Counted from the stretch's first letter, positions 7,918 to 15,493 are shown. The stretch is DNA of 64,000 bases from Actinomyces sp. Marseille-P3109 (GCF_900323545.1 NZ_OOHN01000008.1:515941-579940), one strand, 5' to 3'. A program made the numbers and translations. Notes: generated from the letters alone by a model not told the origin.

Positions 7918-8616
7918 ATGAGAAGTGCACAATCCTGCTCATGGACGCTCGGCCGCGTGCTACGTAAGCGGTGGTGGGCTCTGTTGCTCGTGTGGATCGC
8001 GCTGGTCATCGTGGAGTTCAGGGCAATAGACGTGATCTCCACGAATATCGTCTCCACTGGCAAGCCCGTGATGGGGGTCGCCCCCGATCGCGACGTCATC
8101 TTCCCAGTCGCGTTCGCGGTGATAGTCATGTTGGCGGTGGCTTTCGTTCCCGTGTCGCTGATCATTACCAAGGCTGCTTGCAACAGCCGGTTCTGGGGGT
8201 GGCTACGCTCTCAATGGGACAGCCCAGCGGGACGACAGGCTAGAGAACTCGCGCCCGGCCTAGTAGCTGTAGGTGCCTTCTGCCTGACCCTAGCCACAGT
8301 GGCCGACGTGCTTGGGCTCGACATGATGATCGAAGTTCTCAAGGGTGCCACTACCGAAGAAGTACTCGAGGACAACCCCCTGTTCCTCGCGGGCTTCCTC
8401 TTCTCCTTCATCAACCCCACCCTGGTATGGGCCATTCCCGCTGTACTGCTTGGCTTCATCGCCACGAAGCTCGACCTGCCGCTACGAACCCTGGCGAAGA
8501 GAAGCGCCGTCACAGCAGGCATCATGATCGTCATCTCGTTTACACCTCTAGGAGGATTCCTTCCCCTGATCTCCCTGGCCGCCGGCCAGACAATCCACCT
8601 GCTCACAACAATGTGA
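7918..8616 (+). CDS. Multi-pass membrane protein of unknown function
   Basis: A 232-residue protein with about five to six hydrophobic segments: WWALLLVWIALVIVEF, PVAFAVIVMLAVAFVPVSLI, LVAVGAFCLTLATVADVLGL, LFLAGFLFSFINPTLVWAI, AIPAVLLGFIATKL and AVTAGIMIVISFTPLGGFL. It follows the lipoprotein gene closely and ends at a strong hairpin. No signature motif seen. Its cytoplasmic loop contains RSQWDSPAGRQARELAPG. Pairing with the upstream lipoprotein is inferred from spacing only. Confidence 0.75.
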   Translation: MRSAQSCSWTLGRVLRKRWWALLLVWIALVIVEFRAIDVISTNIVSTGKPVMGVAPDRDVIFPVAFAVIVMLAVAFVPVSLIITKAACNSRFWGWLRSQWDSPAGRQARELAPGLVAVGAFCLTLATVADVLGLDMMIEVLKGATTEEVLEDNPLFLAGFLFSFINPTLVWAIPAVLLGFIATKLDLPLRTLAKRSAVTAGIMIVISFTPLGGFLPLISLAAGQTIHLLTTM

Positions 8617-8635
8617 CCTGGTTCCGCGGAGGTGC

Positions 8636-8679
8636 CAGTGGGGCCCTGAGGCCGTCGCAACGGTCTCAGGGCCCCACTG
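8636..8679. terminator. Hairpin terminator between convergent genes
   Basis: CAGTGGGGCCCTGAG (8636-8650) pairs perfectly with CTCAGGGCCCCACTG (8665-8679). It sits between the membrane-protein gene and the convergent mobilization operon, so it can end transcripts from both sides. Only a short T-run follows. Confidence 0.75.
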
Positions 8680-8698
8680 TTTCGGTACGTCGTGATTG

Positions 8699-9658
8699 CT
8701 ACCAGCGCGCGTACTCATCGGCGAGCCGGTGCGAGATCCACCAGACGAGCCAGGCGAAGGCCGCAACGCAGCTGAGCGTCCCCAGTGCGATCAGTGCCTT
8801 GGCCCACCATGCCTGAGCCGCTGCGAACGATGCCCACGCCCACCCCAGAAGGGGGCCCATGCCGAGCGCGTGGAAGGCCCCCATGGTCAGGCTTCCAACC
8901 ACCAGAAGCACTACAGCAAGTGGAAGTAGCGCAAGGCACATGCGTCCTGCGCTCACCCAAGTCACTCGGGCTGAGAGCCTGTCAATACGAAGCTCGGCGT
9001 CTCGCATCGCTTCCGTCAGTTCGTCGGTTTTGGTGGTTAACCGCTCAACCTCACCGACGGCACGAGAGATCTCCTTGGCTCCCAGAGATGACACACGTCC
9101 CTCAAGGCCGTCCAATCTGTGCTCGACACTCTGTAAAGGGCCCTCGACGGCCACAGCTAGTCGTCTATCGAGGACGTCAAGGCAATGCTGGGTGAGTTTG
9201 TCGGTATTGATGCGAACAGTGCCGCGTTGACGGACTTCCTTAGCGAGATGGTCACAGCTCGAAACCATCGTCTTGAGCTGGTTGTTGATCCTCTGTGTCA
9301 AGTTGTAGGCCTGAAAGTCTGCTGATCGTACGGTCGTACCGTCGGGGAGTGTCACGTGTCGTGATGCGGTGAGCGTTTCGGCGACGGCGGCGATCGTCTT
9401 CTCGATCTCGCTCAGCCTGTTCCGCATCTCGACGAACTCGGTCGAGTGCTGCTCGCCTGGATGCGAGATCAACAGGCTCTCCAACTGTGCTGCCGTGTTC
9501 TCGTCGATGCTCTTTATGTAGGCTGTCTGATCTGAGATGTGCTTTGTGAGCTTGGACAGATGCTGCTCTACGCTGTCGAGTCTCGAGATCAAGTCGGGCA
9601 AGATCTCCGTAGTTGTGTTCCGTTCGTCTTGCTCCTGTATCTGTTTGAGAATCCCCAT
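8699..9658 (-). CDS. Mobilization accessory protein: coiled coil with C-terminal membrane anchors (MobB-like)
   Basis: A 319-residue protein. Residues 1-240 are an almost unbroken coiled coil (SRLDSVEQHLSKLTKHISDQ and similar heptads). Two membrane segments follow (CLALLPLAVVLLVVGSLTMG and ALIALGTLSCVAAFAWLVWW). AAAGGAA lies eight bases before the ATG. The first 407 bases lie inside the relaxase gene in another frame, the arrangement known from mobA/mobB of ColE1-type plasmids, where MobB is a membrane-associated helper of the relaxase. The assignment as MobB-like rests on this arrangement and topology, not on sequence recognition. Confidence 0.75.
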   Translation of the reverse strand: MGILKQIQEQDERNTTTEILPDLISRLDSVEQHLSKLTKHISDQTAYIKSIDENTAAQLESLLISHPGEQHSTEFVEMRNRLSEIEKTIAAVAETLTASRHVTLPDGTTVRSADFQAYNLTQRINNQLKTMVSSCDHLAKEVRQRGTVRINTDKLTQHCLDVLDRRLAVAVEGPLQSVEHRLDGLEGRVSSLGAKEISRAVGEVERLTTKTDELTEAMRDAELRIDRLSARVTWVSAGRMCLALLPLAVVLLVVGSLTMGAFHALGMGPLLGWAWASFAAAQAWWAKALIALGTLSCVAAFAWLVWWISHRLADEYARW

Positions 9659-10502
9659 CGCTGTTTCCTTTCACGTGTGGGTTATGTTTCATCTTCTTGG
9701 CGTGGTACTCGAAGATCTCCTGAGCGCCTTCAGAGGTGAATTCTGGGGTAAGGGAGGAGGCCTTGCGTCTGCCTAACTTTCCGCTGTCTTTTCTGCGCAT
9801 CTTGTAGCTCCAGCCGTCTCGTTTGGTCACCGCAAGGCGGACGCCGTTATTTGCAAGAATGCTTTCGAAAGCTGCTTGGTCAACGCATCGAGGATCGGAG
9901 AGGGCGTCAGCGACGATGTCGCCTATCACCTGCTCGAACCCGCCTGCCTCAAAGTCCTCGCGACGCTGGTCCCAGTCGGGCTTAGGCCTACCTGGATCCG
10001 GTAACACCTGAAGGCCAAGCTCCTGCATGAGTTCATCGTTGAGTTGGCGTACCCCGTGTGCCCAGCTCGTGTTGCGATTTAGGCACCTTCCCGTCAGATT
10101 GTCGTGGTTAGCGACGACAATGTGAGCGTGAAGATGATGCCCCTTAGCGTCGCTATGCACAGCGATGAGATAGTCAGCACTGTGCATCCGGTTCGTGAGC
10201 ATCTCAGCGATGTCGCAGACCCGCTGGGCGTCTTCGGAACTGTGCACATCGAACTCGTCAGGGCTGAAGGCGAGGATGTAGGTATAGGCCTCCACCTTTC
10301 GACTGCAAGCGTCGTTGTGAGCCTGAGTCATTCGTACGAACTCACTCGGGTCAGTACTCCCGTTGGCCACGGATACGGAAAGCGCCGCCGCCCGGTGCTG
10401 CTTGGCAGCAGCACGCTGCCTGCCCTGCTTGCCTGACCCGTAGAGCACGTAGTGAACCGTGCTCGCGACACACCTCGAGCTCTTGACATTCACTATCGAC
10501 AT
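9252..10502 (-). CDS. Relaxase/mobilization protein (MobA/VirD2 type)
   Basis: A 416-residue relaxase from ATG 10502, one base after the mobC stop. The metal-binding motif is GHHLHAHIVVANHD (residues 121-134), typical of MOB-type relaxases that nick oriT and lead transfer of single-stranded DNA. A conserved Tyr near the start (VHYVLYG, residues 16-22) may be the nicking residue. The C-terminal third is basic and low complexity (DRVRRDAEQAERDREDDRRR) because it shares its DNA with the start of the next gene. The element has no coupling protein or secretion genes, so this would act with a conjugative helper. Confidence 0.88.
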   Translation of the reverse strand: MSIVNVKSSRCVASTVHYVLYGSGKQGRQRAAAKQHRAAALSVSVANGSTDPSEFVRMTQAHNDACSRKVEAYTYILAFSPDEFDVHSSEDAQRVCDIAEMLTNRMHSADYLIAVHSDAKGHHLHAHIVVANHDNLTGRCLNRNTSWAHGVRQLNDELMQELGLQVLPDPGRPKPDWDQRREDFEAGGFEQVIGDIVADALSDPRCVDQAAFESILANNGVRLAVTKRDGWSYKMRRKDSGKLGRRKASSLTPEFTSEGAQEIFEYHAKKMKHNPHVKGNSDGDSQTDTGARRTEHNYGDLARLDLETRQRRAASVQAHKAHLRSDSLHKEHRREHGSTVGEPVDLASRRAALDRVRRDAEQAERDREDDRRRRRNAHRITTRDTPRRYDRTISRLSGLQLDTEDQQPAQDDGFEL

Positions 10503-10503
10503 C

Positions 10504-11130
10504 TCACAGCACCGTCCTGTCACCAAGCGACCCACGCAGGGCGTTGACCGCATCCCGCAACTCACACAACAGATCTGCATCAACAACATCCCCTCGACGG
10601 AGCACCTGATTGAGGTTCACACCTACTCGCCGCAACTGCTCAACAGCTTCGGATACCTCGGGAGCGGGCCGAGGCGCCACAGCGTGAGCCGCAAGATCCC
10701 TGACCTCATGGCGTCGGGTATCCAGCGCATCGCGCAGGACCGCCCGTGCCCATGCGCTGGGCTTAACGCCCAGCCCACGAGCTCGGCGCCTGACGGCGTC
10801 GAGCTCAGAGAGGGAGACGCGCACAGCGATGCGAGCATCGAGCGTCTCCCTGTCCTCCACCACGCGCAGTGCTTCCCGATGACGCCGCGTGGTGGAGACA
10901 GAACCGGCACGGTGATCCTCCTTCTGAGCCGGTTCTGAAGAGAGGCCAGCAGGGGATTTGTCGAACAATCGGGCTCCGCCCTCGTTCCCCAAACCCCGCT
11001 GGCCCTCGTCCTCGCTCGCTTCGCTCCCTGTGGGCGAGGGGGACGCCACCTCTGCATGCCTGGCGCCCGGGGCGGGGACAGACATTGCAGTGTTTGCGAC
11101 GCCCAGCCGGTTCAGACATGTGTCACTCAT
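10504..11130 (-). CDS. mobC: MobC-like relaxosome protein
   Basis: A 208-residue protein from ATG 11130, whose start overlaps the upstream stop (ATGAGTGA), implying coupled translation. The N-terminal 100 residues are disordered (PSPTGSEASEDEGQRGLGNE). The C-terminal part has RVSLSELDAVRRRARGLGV, a ribbon-helix-helix-like segment, and SEAVEQLRRVGVNLNQVLR, the hallmark of the bacterial mobilization protein MobC family. MobC opens oriT DNA near the nick for the relaxase encoded immediately downstream. Confidence 0.85.
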   Translation of the reverse strand: MSDTCLNRLGVANTAMSVPAPGARHAEVASPSPTGSEASEDEGQRGLGNEGGARLFDKSPAGLSSEPAQKEDHRAGSVSTTRRHREALRVVEDRETLDARIAVRVSLSELDAVRRRARGLGVKPSAWARAVLRDALDTRRHEVRDLAAHAVAPRPAPEVSEAVEQLRRVGVNLNQVLRRGDVVDADLLCELRDAVNALRGSLGDRTVL

Positions 11131-11404
11131 ACCGGCCACCGCCCTCACTGGCAGACTCAGTCTGCTTCCGAGCACGCGAGGCAGCCGCACGCTCTGATCG
11201 CGCCTGGCGATCGGCCTCGCGCTGCCGATTGACGTGCTCGGCATACCGTTCGAAGCGCTCAGGGTCCTGAGAGCGCAGGAGGCGCGCGACCTCCTGGAGC
11301 AGGGTCTTCTCCTGCTTGTCGGCCTGCGCGCGTAGGCGCTTGAGACGCTCAGCGTGCTTGAGCTGCTCATTGGCGATGAGCAGCTCAAGATTGGTGGTGC
11401 TCAT
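11123..11404 (-). CDS. Small coiled-coil protein in the mobilization operon
   Basis: A 93-residue, highly charged protein (KHAERLKRLRAQADKQEKTL; Arg/Glu/Gln rich) that is a predicted helix throughout. GAAGGAAAA precedes the ATG. It lies between the replication initiator gene and mobC, and overlaps mobC by eight bases. No family recognised. It may be a replication or relaxosome accessory factor, inferred from position only. Confidence 0.7.
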   Translation of the reverse strand: MSTTNLELLIANEQLKHAERLKRLRAQADKQEKTLLQEVARLLRSQDPERFERYAEHVNRQREADRQARSERAAASRARKQTESASEGGGRYE

Positions 11405-11476
11405 GGTGATTTTCCTTCCGGTTGCTGGTTGGTCTGTTTCCTCGGTTTGCTCACTTGACGAGCGGGTACTGCGGGT

Positions 11477-12775
11477 TCATACGGCCACCTCCTTACCCGT
11501 CTCAGCGAGCAACTGCGCCAGGGGGCTCGGCAGGCTCTCTCCAGCGGGGGAGTCAGAAGGGGCGAGCGCCTCCATGACCCGATCCCTGGCCTCAAGGATC
11601 GGCGCGACCTGCCGCCGGGTGGCGTCGCGTTCAACGGCACGACGCTGCTTCTCAGGAAGACCACGGGCGTAGGCGAGAACCTGGTGGAGGTTCATCCGAA
11701 AACGTCCCAGGGTGAGGTACTGGTCCAACGTGCCTTTACCGAGGAGTCTCGCGTTCACCTGGACCTCCAGCTGGTCGGCGCTTACAGAGACGACAACCGG
11801 CAGGTGTGCTGGTGCTAAGTGGTCCATCCACGCTTCCAAGAACTCACGAAAACCGCCTAGGAGCGACTCCGGACTGCGGTACGGTCTTGTACCGCTAATG
11901 ACAGTGAACTCGTGGACGAGCTGGGTGTGTCCGAACCTCGTGTTGACCGACGTCCTGCTTGGGAACACGTCAAGTGCCGCCACCAGTGCAGCACCTTGCA
12001 GGCCGTCCCCTAGGACCAGTTGAGACATCGACGTGTTCCAGTAGAGGACGCGCTCCCCGTCGTACTCGTCAACGCCGTTCCTGGTGACGAACACCCCATC
12101 ATGACCCCCTGCCAGTGCTTCGGCGAGCCCCTGGCCGATCGCGTCCACGAGAAGGGCGTCGTTGCCATACATGTAGAACGCGAGTCGAAACAGTGGCGGC
12201 TCCTGCGCCAAGAGGTAGCGCGCCCGAGCGCGACGCAGACGGGCCTCCGTCGTCGTCGAGCGCGTGAGCGCAGACCTCACCGAAAGACCTCTGCTCATGG
12301 CCTGCTCGACGTTGCGGGAACGCTGCCGACCGCTACCCGACAGGGTGCGGCGTTCATCCATCTCCCGGTCGAAGGCCAACCAGTCCCAGCCAGGGATGGC
12401 GTGGATCGCTGAGTCGGGATAGCGGACCTTGCCGAGATCCTGCGAGCTGCGGTCCTGGTGCCGCATGTAGTCGAGCTCGTCCTTGATCGCGGCCTTGCCG
12501 CCGCGCACCTTCTGGACCTGCGGGCCGGGTAACGCAAACCACGAGGCGAGAATCTCCGGGCTGACCTCCTTGTGGGTCCATAGCAGGACGTGGACGTGAT
12601 CGGTGCCGACGTCCTGGTCCTGGAGAATCCAGGCCCAGCCCTTGATGGTGCGGTGGCTGAAGCCCTTTTCCAGAGCGTCGAGAGTCCAGTCCGTCCCATC
12701 GAGGTGCTGGACGAACTTGTAGACGCGTACTGGGTGCTTGTCCTCCAGGAGGTCGATCATGTTGCTGTCGCTCAT
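11477..12775 (-). CDS. HUH-type replication initiator protein
   Basis: A 432-residue protein. The HUH motif is TDHVHVLLW (His60, His62), and KDELDYMRHQD (Tyr103) is the probable nicking Tyr, the order seen in Rep_2-type rolling-circle initiators. The long C-terminal part (residues 130-432) has no motif I recognise. AAAGGA is eight bases before the ATG. The repeats just upstream at 12875-13258 would be its origin. Presence of an initiator suggests the excised circle can replicate, which stabilises many integrative elements. The gene heads an operon with the mobilization genes. Confidence 0.85.
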   Translation of the reverse strand: MSDSNMIDLLEDKHPVRVYKFVQHLDGTDWTLDALEKGFSHRTIKGWAWILQDQDVGTDHVHVLLWTHKEVSPEILASWFALPGPQVQKVRGGKAAIKDELDYMRHQDRSSQDLGKVRYPDSAIHAIPGWDWLAFDREMDERRTLSGSGRQRSRNVEQAMSRGLSVRSALTRSTTTEARLRRARARYLLAQEPPLFRLAFYMYGNDALLVDAIGQGLAEALAGGHDGVFVTRNGVDEYDGERVLYWNTSMSQLVLGDGLQGAALVAALDVFPSRTSVNTRFGHTQLVHEFTVISGTRPYRSPESLLGGFREFLEAWMDHLAPAHLPVVVSVSADQLEVQVNARLLGKGTLDQYLTLGRFRMNLHQVLAYARGLPEKQRRAVERDATRRQVAPILEARDRVMEALAPSDSPAGESLPSPLAQLLAETGKEVAV

Positions 12776-12874
12776 GGCATGTTCCTTTCTGTTGAGCAGG
12801 GGACACGTGGCAGCCCATCGACCGTGTTATATGAGGACCCAGCCGTCGGAAACGCATCGGTGCTTCTGTCTCCG

Positions 12875-13258
12875 GAAGAGGTACAGATGTACAGATTCGC
12901 GCAACGCGTTCTGTACCTGAACCCCACCGAATTGCGCCTGTGCGCGTAAGCCGTTTTCCCTGGTAGGACATGGTTCTAGGTTCAGGGGCAGGCGAAGAGG
13001 TACAGAAGGTACAAAGATGTACGCGTTCTACGTGAGAACATCTCTGTGCCATTGAGCTCCCGAAAACTGCTACATCTGCTACAAGGGACTGTTTCGGTTG
13101 GTACGTCAGGGGGAACGCTGTAGCAGCTCTTGCAGCGGCTCTGCTACGAACTGCTACCGTTTCTGCTGCTTCGCGACGGTTCGCCTGGTACACGAGGGGA
13201 AACGGTGTAGCGCGACGTGTAGCAGAACCAGTGCGCGAGTGGCTATCAAAACTGCTAC
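12875..13258. repeat. Iteron-rich region, probable replication origin or oriT
   Basis: No gene in about 510 bases. GAAGAGGTACAGA occurs twice (12875-12887, 12994-13006). CTGCTAC or its complement GTAGCAG occurs seven times in 192 bases (13067, 13076, 13120, 13141, 13151, 13219, 13252), in both orientations. Further GTAC words cluster near 12881-13013. Such clustering directly upstream of a rep gene is typical of initiator binding sites. Whether it is the double-strand origin, oriT or both cannot be decided by reading. Confidence 0.65.
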
Positions 13259-13288
13259 AGGGGCCAGCGGGGGAGAAATCGGTGGAGG

Positions 13289-13528
13289 TCATCGTGCCAC
13301 CGCCTTCGAGGCAGACGTCTCGACCCGGTTGGCGTCGAGCCAGGTTCGCAGGTCATCGAGACGGTAGAGCGTGCGCGAGTGGGGCGTACCGACGCGAACG
13401 AAGGCCGGGCCGATACCCTGTGTGCGCCAGTTAGAGAGTGTGCGCGGGCTGACACCGATGAGGGCTGCGGCCTCCGTGGCCGGGACCGAGAGTGTGGATA
13501 AATCGTTGATCGTCTGGGTAGTAGACAT
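13289..13528 (-). CDS. Excisionase-like MerR/AlpA-type DNA-binding protein
   Basis: A 79-residue helix-turn-helix protein: LSVPATEAAALIGVSPRTLSNW is the winged-helix start of the Xis/AlpA group, followed by RLDDLRTWLDANRV. Such proteins steer an integrase toward excision or control element genes. It sits near the right end of the element. An inverted repeat abuts the start codon at 13530-13548, and its inner arm GGGTGAAC may also serve as ribosome site, which would tie repression to translation. Direction factor function is inferred. Confidence 0.8.
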   Translation of the reverse strand: MSTTQTINDLSTLSVPATEAAALIGVSPRTLSNWRTQGIGPAFVRVGTPHSRTLYRLDDLRTWLDANRVETSASKAVAR

Positions 13529-13529
13529 A

Positions 13530-13548
13530 GTTCACCCCGTGGGTGAAC
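13530..13548. promoter_or_regulatory. Inverted repeat GTTCACCC-CGT-GGGTGAAC
   Basis: Perfect 8-bp arms with a 3-base centre, directly upstream of the excisionase-like gene (start 13528). On the minus strand it reads GGGTGAACT before ATG, so it may double as a Shine-Dalgarno sequence. Probable autoregulatory operator. Confidence 0.55.
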
Positions 13549-13831
13549 CTCGCCAGAACGGTCTTACGTCTCCTATGCAACGGCCATATCGGTTCGTCGT
13601 GCTTCTGTGCCTGCCGGTCCGATGAGTTCCGCCCTGCGAGATTCGGCGGCAGCTGGGATTTCGTCGTACATCGGGTGACCTGACACCTTGGCGCTTCGTG
13701 ATAAATCTTGTGCGCCAATCCTACCAAGCATGTCAACTGCGGGTCAACTGAGTGGTGCTCCAGTCTGTTTCTGCCGCATCGCCACCTTACGCAGACAGCG
13801 CCACCAGCAGTAGGTGGTCTTGCGCCGGGAT

Positions 13832-13860
13832 GAGTTCGACACGTGCACCCTGAGCCCCAC
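13832..13860. other. attR: right junction with the other attP arm
   Basis: Arm GAGTTCGACAC (13832-13842) is followed by 14 bases and the core CCAC (13857-13860); host sequence AAATTCCC resumes at 13861. The remaining 280 bases between the excisionase gene and this arm hold no gene. In the circle they encode the alternative integrase C-terminus, in frame to a TAA near 13788. Confidence 0.75.
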
Positions 13861-13871
13861 AAATTCCCATG

Positions 13872-13916
13872 AGAGGTGCCCGCTGAATCGCCGGTTCAGC
13901 GGGCACCTCTGTTTTT
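13872..13916 (+). terminator. Intrinsic terminator, probably the original ssrA terminator
   Basis: AGAGGTGCCCGCTGAA (13872-13887) pairs perfectly with TTCAGCGGGCACCTCT (13895-13910), followed by GTTTTT. When attB is rebuilt the hairpin begins about a dozen bases after the tmRNA 3' end, the normal place for its terminator. The element has moved it 9.8 kb away. Confidence 0.85.
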
Positions 13917-13971
13917 GCCGCCGGCTCCCGGACTGGTGGAACATCCCCGGACCACTACGTAGCCTGACTCC

Positions 13972-14550
13972 ATGGCGACGACGAACGACACGGCTCGCAG
14001 CTGCACTGTGAGCACTCCTGACGGTCCCTTCACCATCGTCACGGGCCACGGCAGTGCCGATGGCGCCGACGACGGCGTCGACCGGGCCGAGTACGTGCTC
14101 GCCTCAGGATGGACCGCCGACACCAAGGAGCTGGTCGGGCTCATCCACCCGAGTCTGAGGCCATCCCGCACCGAGGTGCTTTCAGAGGGGGAGTGCGACG
14201 GAGTCCTGGCACGCGCTGTTGCCGCCATGCGCTCCTACTACCGCGGCGAGGGCGATGCTCCCGGTGAGATTCCTGTTCTCCAGGTCGGCGGCCCGTTCAT
14301 CGAGCAGGCCTGGTCCAGGCTCCGAGAGGTCGCCGCAGGCACCACACTGACCTACACCGAACTCGCCCAGGCCAGTGGGAGCCCGGCGGCCTCACGGGCC
14401 GCCGCCTCAGCGTGTGCACGCAATGCCGCGGCGCTGTTCGTCCCCTGCCACCGCATACGGCGTTCCGACGGAAGCGTCGGGGGATTCCGCTACGGAACCG
14501 CCGTCAAGATCTCTTTGCTGCGCCGCGAAGGGGCTACGGGACTCGGATAA
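13972..14550 (+). CDS. ogt: Methylated-DNA--protein-cysteine S-methyltransferase
   Basis: A 192-residue suicide repair protein that takes methyl groups from O6-methylguanine. The acceptor cysteine is in PCHRIRRSDGSVGGFRYG, and the helix TYTELAQASGSPAASRAAAS with the Arg finger precedes it. The N-terminal 85 residues are a variable domain. It is the first host gene after the element and has its own start 62 bases past the terminator. It points at the convergent FadR-type regulator gene, whose stop lies 20 bases from its own. Ogt versus Ada-C naming is by size. Confidence 0.92.
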   Translation: MATTNDTARSCTVSTPDGPFTIVTGHGSADGADDGVDRAEYVLASGWTADTKELVGLIHPSLRPSRTEVLSEGECDGVLARAVAAMRSYYRGEGDAPGEIPVLQVGGPFIEQAWSRLREVAAGTTLTYTELAQASGSPAASRAAASACARNAAALFVPCHRIRRSDGSVGGFRYGTAVKISLLRREGATGLG

Positions 14551-14563
14551 GAGGACTGCTGCC

Positions 14564-15180
14564 GCTCGGTTCAGGTGAGGGCGGCCAGGAGTGGGGCGTA
14601 GTGGTCGGTGATGGCCTCGCGGTAGGCCTGGGTGTCTCCGGCGCGTGCGGCCTGGAGCATGGTCCGGTGAGCTCTGGCGGTTGTCAGCATGTCCTCGGGT
14701 CTGGGTGCGCCCAGGAGGGGGACGGTCAGGGTGTGGACGGCCCAGAAGGCCTCGGTGAGGTGCAAGAAGAGGTGGTTGTCCAAGGGCTCGAGCAGCCTGA
14801 TGTGGAAGCGGCGGTCCTGCTCGGTGAACAGCTCGCCTTTTTGGGCATGGACGTCCATCTGCGCCACGATCTGGTCGATTTCGGTGTCCTGGCGGTTCTT
14901 CCAGGTCTGGGTGACGGGTTCGGCCAGGGCCTTGTCGAGGGTGATGCGGACCTCGACGATGTCGCGTAGTCCGCGGTGGTCGTCTCCGGGGTTGAGTAGG
15001 CCTCTGAAGACGAGGGACTCGACCATGGGGCGCATGGAGACCTTGCCGACGAACATGCCGTGTCCGTGGCGGACCTCGACGATGTCGAGGGCGACCAGGG
15101 TGCGTACGGCCTCGCGCACGGAGGAGCGCGACACTCCCAGGTCCGAGCACAGCTGCGACTCCGTCGGCAACGCATCACCC
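14564..15180. repeat. 617-bp near-identical duplication, copy 1
   Basis: Matches 16571-17187 at an offset of 2007 bases; by eye I see only five differences, all in about 25 bases around 14685-14710. It covers the C-terminal 85% of the FadR-type gene. Similarity ends sharply inside the DNA-binding domain. Confidence 0.9.
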
Positions 15181-15290
15181 GGCTGAAGTCCCTTGGCAAG
15201 AATGTAGTTCTTGATCTCGGCGATCGCTGTGGAGGACTGAGTCATGGGGGTGGTGGTGAGGCCGGACATGACACCGCGGGACGTTTGCAT
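14571..15290 (-). CDS. GntR/FadR-family regulator, copy 1
   Basis: A 239-residue repressor: N-terminal winged helix (IAEIKNYILAKGLQPGDALP, then SQLCSDLGVSRSSVREAVRT) and C-terminal all-helical FCD ligand-binding domain with metal-type residues (HIRLLEPLDNHLF). FadR-group members such as NanR control sialic-acid genes. Residues from GDALP to the end match copy 2 at 16578 except two (TT versus SA). It is transcribed away from the hydrolase gene, with a RTCAGACRTC site between them. Starts at 15290, 15269 or 15245 are possible; I kept the longest. Ligand (Neu5Ac or ManNAc-6-P) is inferred from the neighbours. Confidence 0.88.
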   Translation of the reverse strand: MQTSRGVMSGLTTTPMTQSSTAIAEIKNYILAKGLQPGDALPTESQLCSDLGVSRSSVREAVRTLVALDIVEVRHGHGMFVGKVSMRPMVESLVFRGLLNPGDDHRGLRDIVEVRITLDKALAEPVTQTWKNRQDTEIDQIVAQMDVHAQKGELFTEQDRRFHIRLLEPLDNHLFLHLTEAFWAVHTLTVPLLGAPRPEDMLTTARAHRTMLQAARAGDTQAYREAITDHYAPLLAALT

Positions 15291-15398
15291 AGCCCCATTG
15301 TCCGACTACTGGCGCGTTTACGCTGGTGAATGCCGATCGGTACATATCCTCTTATTCCTAGGAACTGAGGAGACCATGACGCGTCTTGAGCCGATACG

Positions 15399-15408
15399 GT
15401 CAGACGTC
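15399..15408. promoter_or_regulatory. RTCAGACRTC site A
   Basis: GTCAGACGTC lies between the divergent FadR-type copy 1 and hydrolase genes. It is one of five intergenic occurrences in the cluster. Confidence 0.5.
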
Positions 15409-15493
15409 AGCCAGCTCCGGCAGCATGAATCCGTGTTTGTGAGTGATTATGAGCGATTTGCTCCCGTACCGCTCATGGTGTAACAGTTACAGC

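Larger units (their letters stand above)
4061..13860. mobile_element. Integrative mobilizable element in the ssrA 3' end
   Basis: About 9.8 kb between the tmRNA acceptor stem and a terminator hairpin that fits directly behind it. Both junctions share only CCAC (4061-4064 and 13857-13860), as expected for a large serine recombinase rather than a tyrosine integrase with a long direct repeat. Joining the ends gives an attP with inverted arms GAGTTCGACAC (13832-13842) and GTGTCGAACTC (4076-4086). Cargo: integrase, relaxase with accessory mobilization genes, HUH replication initiator, repeat-rich putative origin, excisionase-like protein, an XRE regulator and several unknown genes. It has no type IV secretion genes, so it would need a helper for transfer. 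Confidence 0.9.

Noticed and set aside
12875-13258. CRISPR array
   Set aside because: The repeated units are 7 and 13 bases, irregularly spaced and in both orientations, with no spacers of constant length and no cas genes anywhere in the window.
4061-13860. Search for a long direct repeat at the element ends
   Set aside because: Only CCAC is shared. A serine recombinase does not need more, so lack of a long repeat is not evidence against the boundaries.
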